Shown here: one piece after another, positions 49,275 through 50,011 of the stretch | Layout of the letters: each line of letters begins with the position of its first letter | Position numbering within the stretch: position 1 is the stretch's first letter | DNA from: Candidatus Gastranaerophilales bacterium | Lineage (GTDB): Bacteria; Cyanobacteriota; Vampirovibrionia; Gastranaerophilales; Gastranaerophilaceae | DNA length: 50,011 nucleotides | Direction of reading: 5' to 3' | Assembly: GCA_944325555.1 (NCBI GenBank) | Contig: CALVAN010000015.1 | Coordinates: forward strand, 1-50,011 | Notes under the pieces: generated by a model | The model's input: only the letters and a program-made list of their open reading frames with translations | Told to the model about the DNA's origin: nothing | The model's database searches: none | Position numbers and translations under genes: made by a program

Positions 49275-50011
49275 TGATAATATTTATTATGTAAAAATAA
49301 ATTGATTATAGAAAATGCATTAAAAAACTATAACGGCTTACTTTGTAAGCCGTAGGGGGTTCGGGGCGGAGCCCTGACAGAACTTGGACTAGAAACAGTT
49401 GTGTTTTGAGAAGATTTTGACCGTAGCCTGTCACGGCAAAATCTTTGGTAAAACACATTACTGTTTCTTTTGGTAAGCGCCGGTTTTCTTTTCTTTGGTT
49501 CGTTTCTTTTCTTTTGCCTGCGCAATACAAAAGAAAAGAAATGAACATAAAAAAATAAAGACATAAATTTTTGCTTTATGTTCCACCCATTCTTTGGAGC
49601 AAAGAACGGGTGGAGCCCAAGAAACTCCCGACCTGCTGTTTCGTTCATACAGAAAGTAACACAAACCTGTGCTCGGCAACTCGGGCTATATAAATTGCTT
49701 TCCTTTGATATATTAAAGTGATTGTTATAATTACATAGCCCTCAAACAAACCTCGCTTGTAGTTGTTTGTGAAACTTTCTGTAATTCACTTCACAAAGGT
49801 CGAATTTTCATTTAGTTCCGGCGGCAAATAGAAAGTAGATTCTTCGCTTCGCTCAGAATGACGGATTATTTTATTATATACACTGCTCACACAATGTGAG
49901 CAGTAGGGGGTTCGGGGCGAAGCCCTGACGGAACTTTGATTAGAGATTTTTAAACGAAGGAATGAAAATTTACCGTACCGAAGTTGACATTTTGTGAGTG
50001 GACGGAAATTT
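49275..50011. mobile_element. Element C: inverted relative of element B, running into an A-type end
   Basis: It begins with TGATAATATTTATTATGTA, matching the outer end of element B. It then carries a hairpin (49333-49353), the stem at 49412-49449, the long hairpin 49498-49516/49528-49546 and the stem around 49590-49620, all as the reverse complement of B. At 49797-49825 it has the inner B end (ACAAAGGTCGAATTTTCAT), then the ATTCTGAG palindrome (49836-49861) and a hairpin (49882-49904). The last 80 bases match element A around 116-197 in the same orientation. It is therefore a mosaic of B and A modules that is cut off by the window edge. No transposase is visible. Confidence 0.7.

Noticed and set aside
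1-50011. tRNA or rRNA genes
   Set aside because: No TTCGAATC-type T-arm with an acceptor stem, and no rRNA-like stretch, was recognised by reading.

Overview
The window is AT-rich bacterial chromosomal DNA that is densely coding and mostly housekeeping. It fits an anaerobic, fermentative member of the non-photosynthetic cyanobacterial sister lineage (Vampirovibrionia / Melainabacteria, probably Gastranaerophilales). The supporting evidence is lysine synthesis by a DapL-type aminotransferase, a HydF maturase for [FeFe]-hydrogenase, FolE2 in place of FolE, AsmA and 5'-nucleotidase proteins of a diderm-like envelope, a FliO-like protein, and a consistent low-GC codon style. This placement comes from general knowledge and was not checked against a database.

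Layout. 1-900: a palindrome-rich repeat (element A) fused to the 3' end of a small gene with a double-glycine leader. 901-8560: a metallopeptidase/subtilase fusion on the minus strand, then a plus-strand run of dehydrogenase, membrane protein and hydF, then a two-repeat RWYD protein, folE2 and dapL. 8680-10950: a leaderless TPR protein, a structured spacer, and the rplU-rpmA operon behind a tandemly duplicated leader. 10971-12615: an EF-hand protein behind a long structured leader, then element B, a nested inverted repeat of about 0.8 kb. 12731-19563: pnp, an unknown membrane-anchored protein, and pyrH-frr-cdsA-rnc-rpe. 19682-22751: a two-gene polysaccharide O-acetylation cassette. 22829-26558 (minus): rnhC-gcvT-gcvH-gcvPA, with no gcvPB. 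26663-33664: a giant AsmA-like protein, a convergent 5'-nucleotidase, a glycine-zipper protein, and a ribbon-helix-helix regulator with a repeated upstream site. 33880-39738 (minus): a uridine-kinase-like protein, then fliO-neuB-HAD phosphatase-TPR-lysC in one tight operon. 39889-43192: a HicB-like orphan, a 53-residue protein, leaderless glnA and gltD. 43275-49166: an unknown anchored protein, an SF1 helicase with a C-terminal nuclease domain, hup, a SpoIID-domain protein and a second RWYD protein. 49275-50011: element C, in the opposite orientation to element B, running off the window and ending in sequence that matches the start of element A.

Genes that work together: glnA and gltD assimilate ammonia; lysC and dapL lie on the lysine/diaminopimelate pathway; gcvTHPA feeds one-carbon metabolism; the neuB/HAD pair beside fliO suggests a nonulosonic acid made for flagellar or surface glycosylation.

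The most novel material is (1) the modular hairpin repeat family A/B/C, in which both arms of stems change together between copies; (2) the two-repeat RWYD small-protein family, present twice; (3) the HEIGH-plus-subtilase fusion next to a double-glycine leader gene interrupted by a repeat; (4) structured leaders upstream of rplU and of the EF-hand gene; and (5) leaderless promoters and stop-codon-sharing convergent gene pairs.
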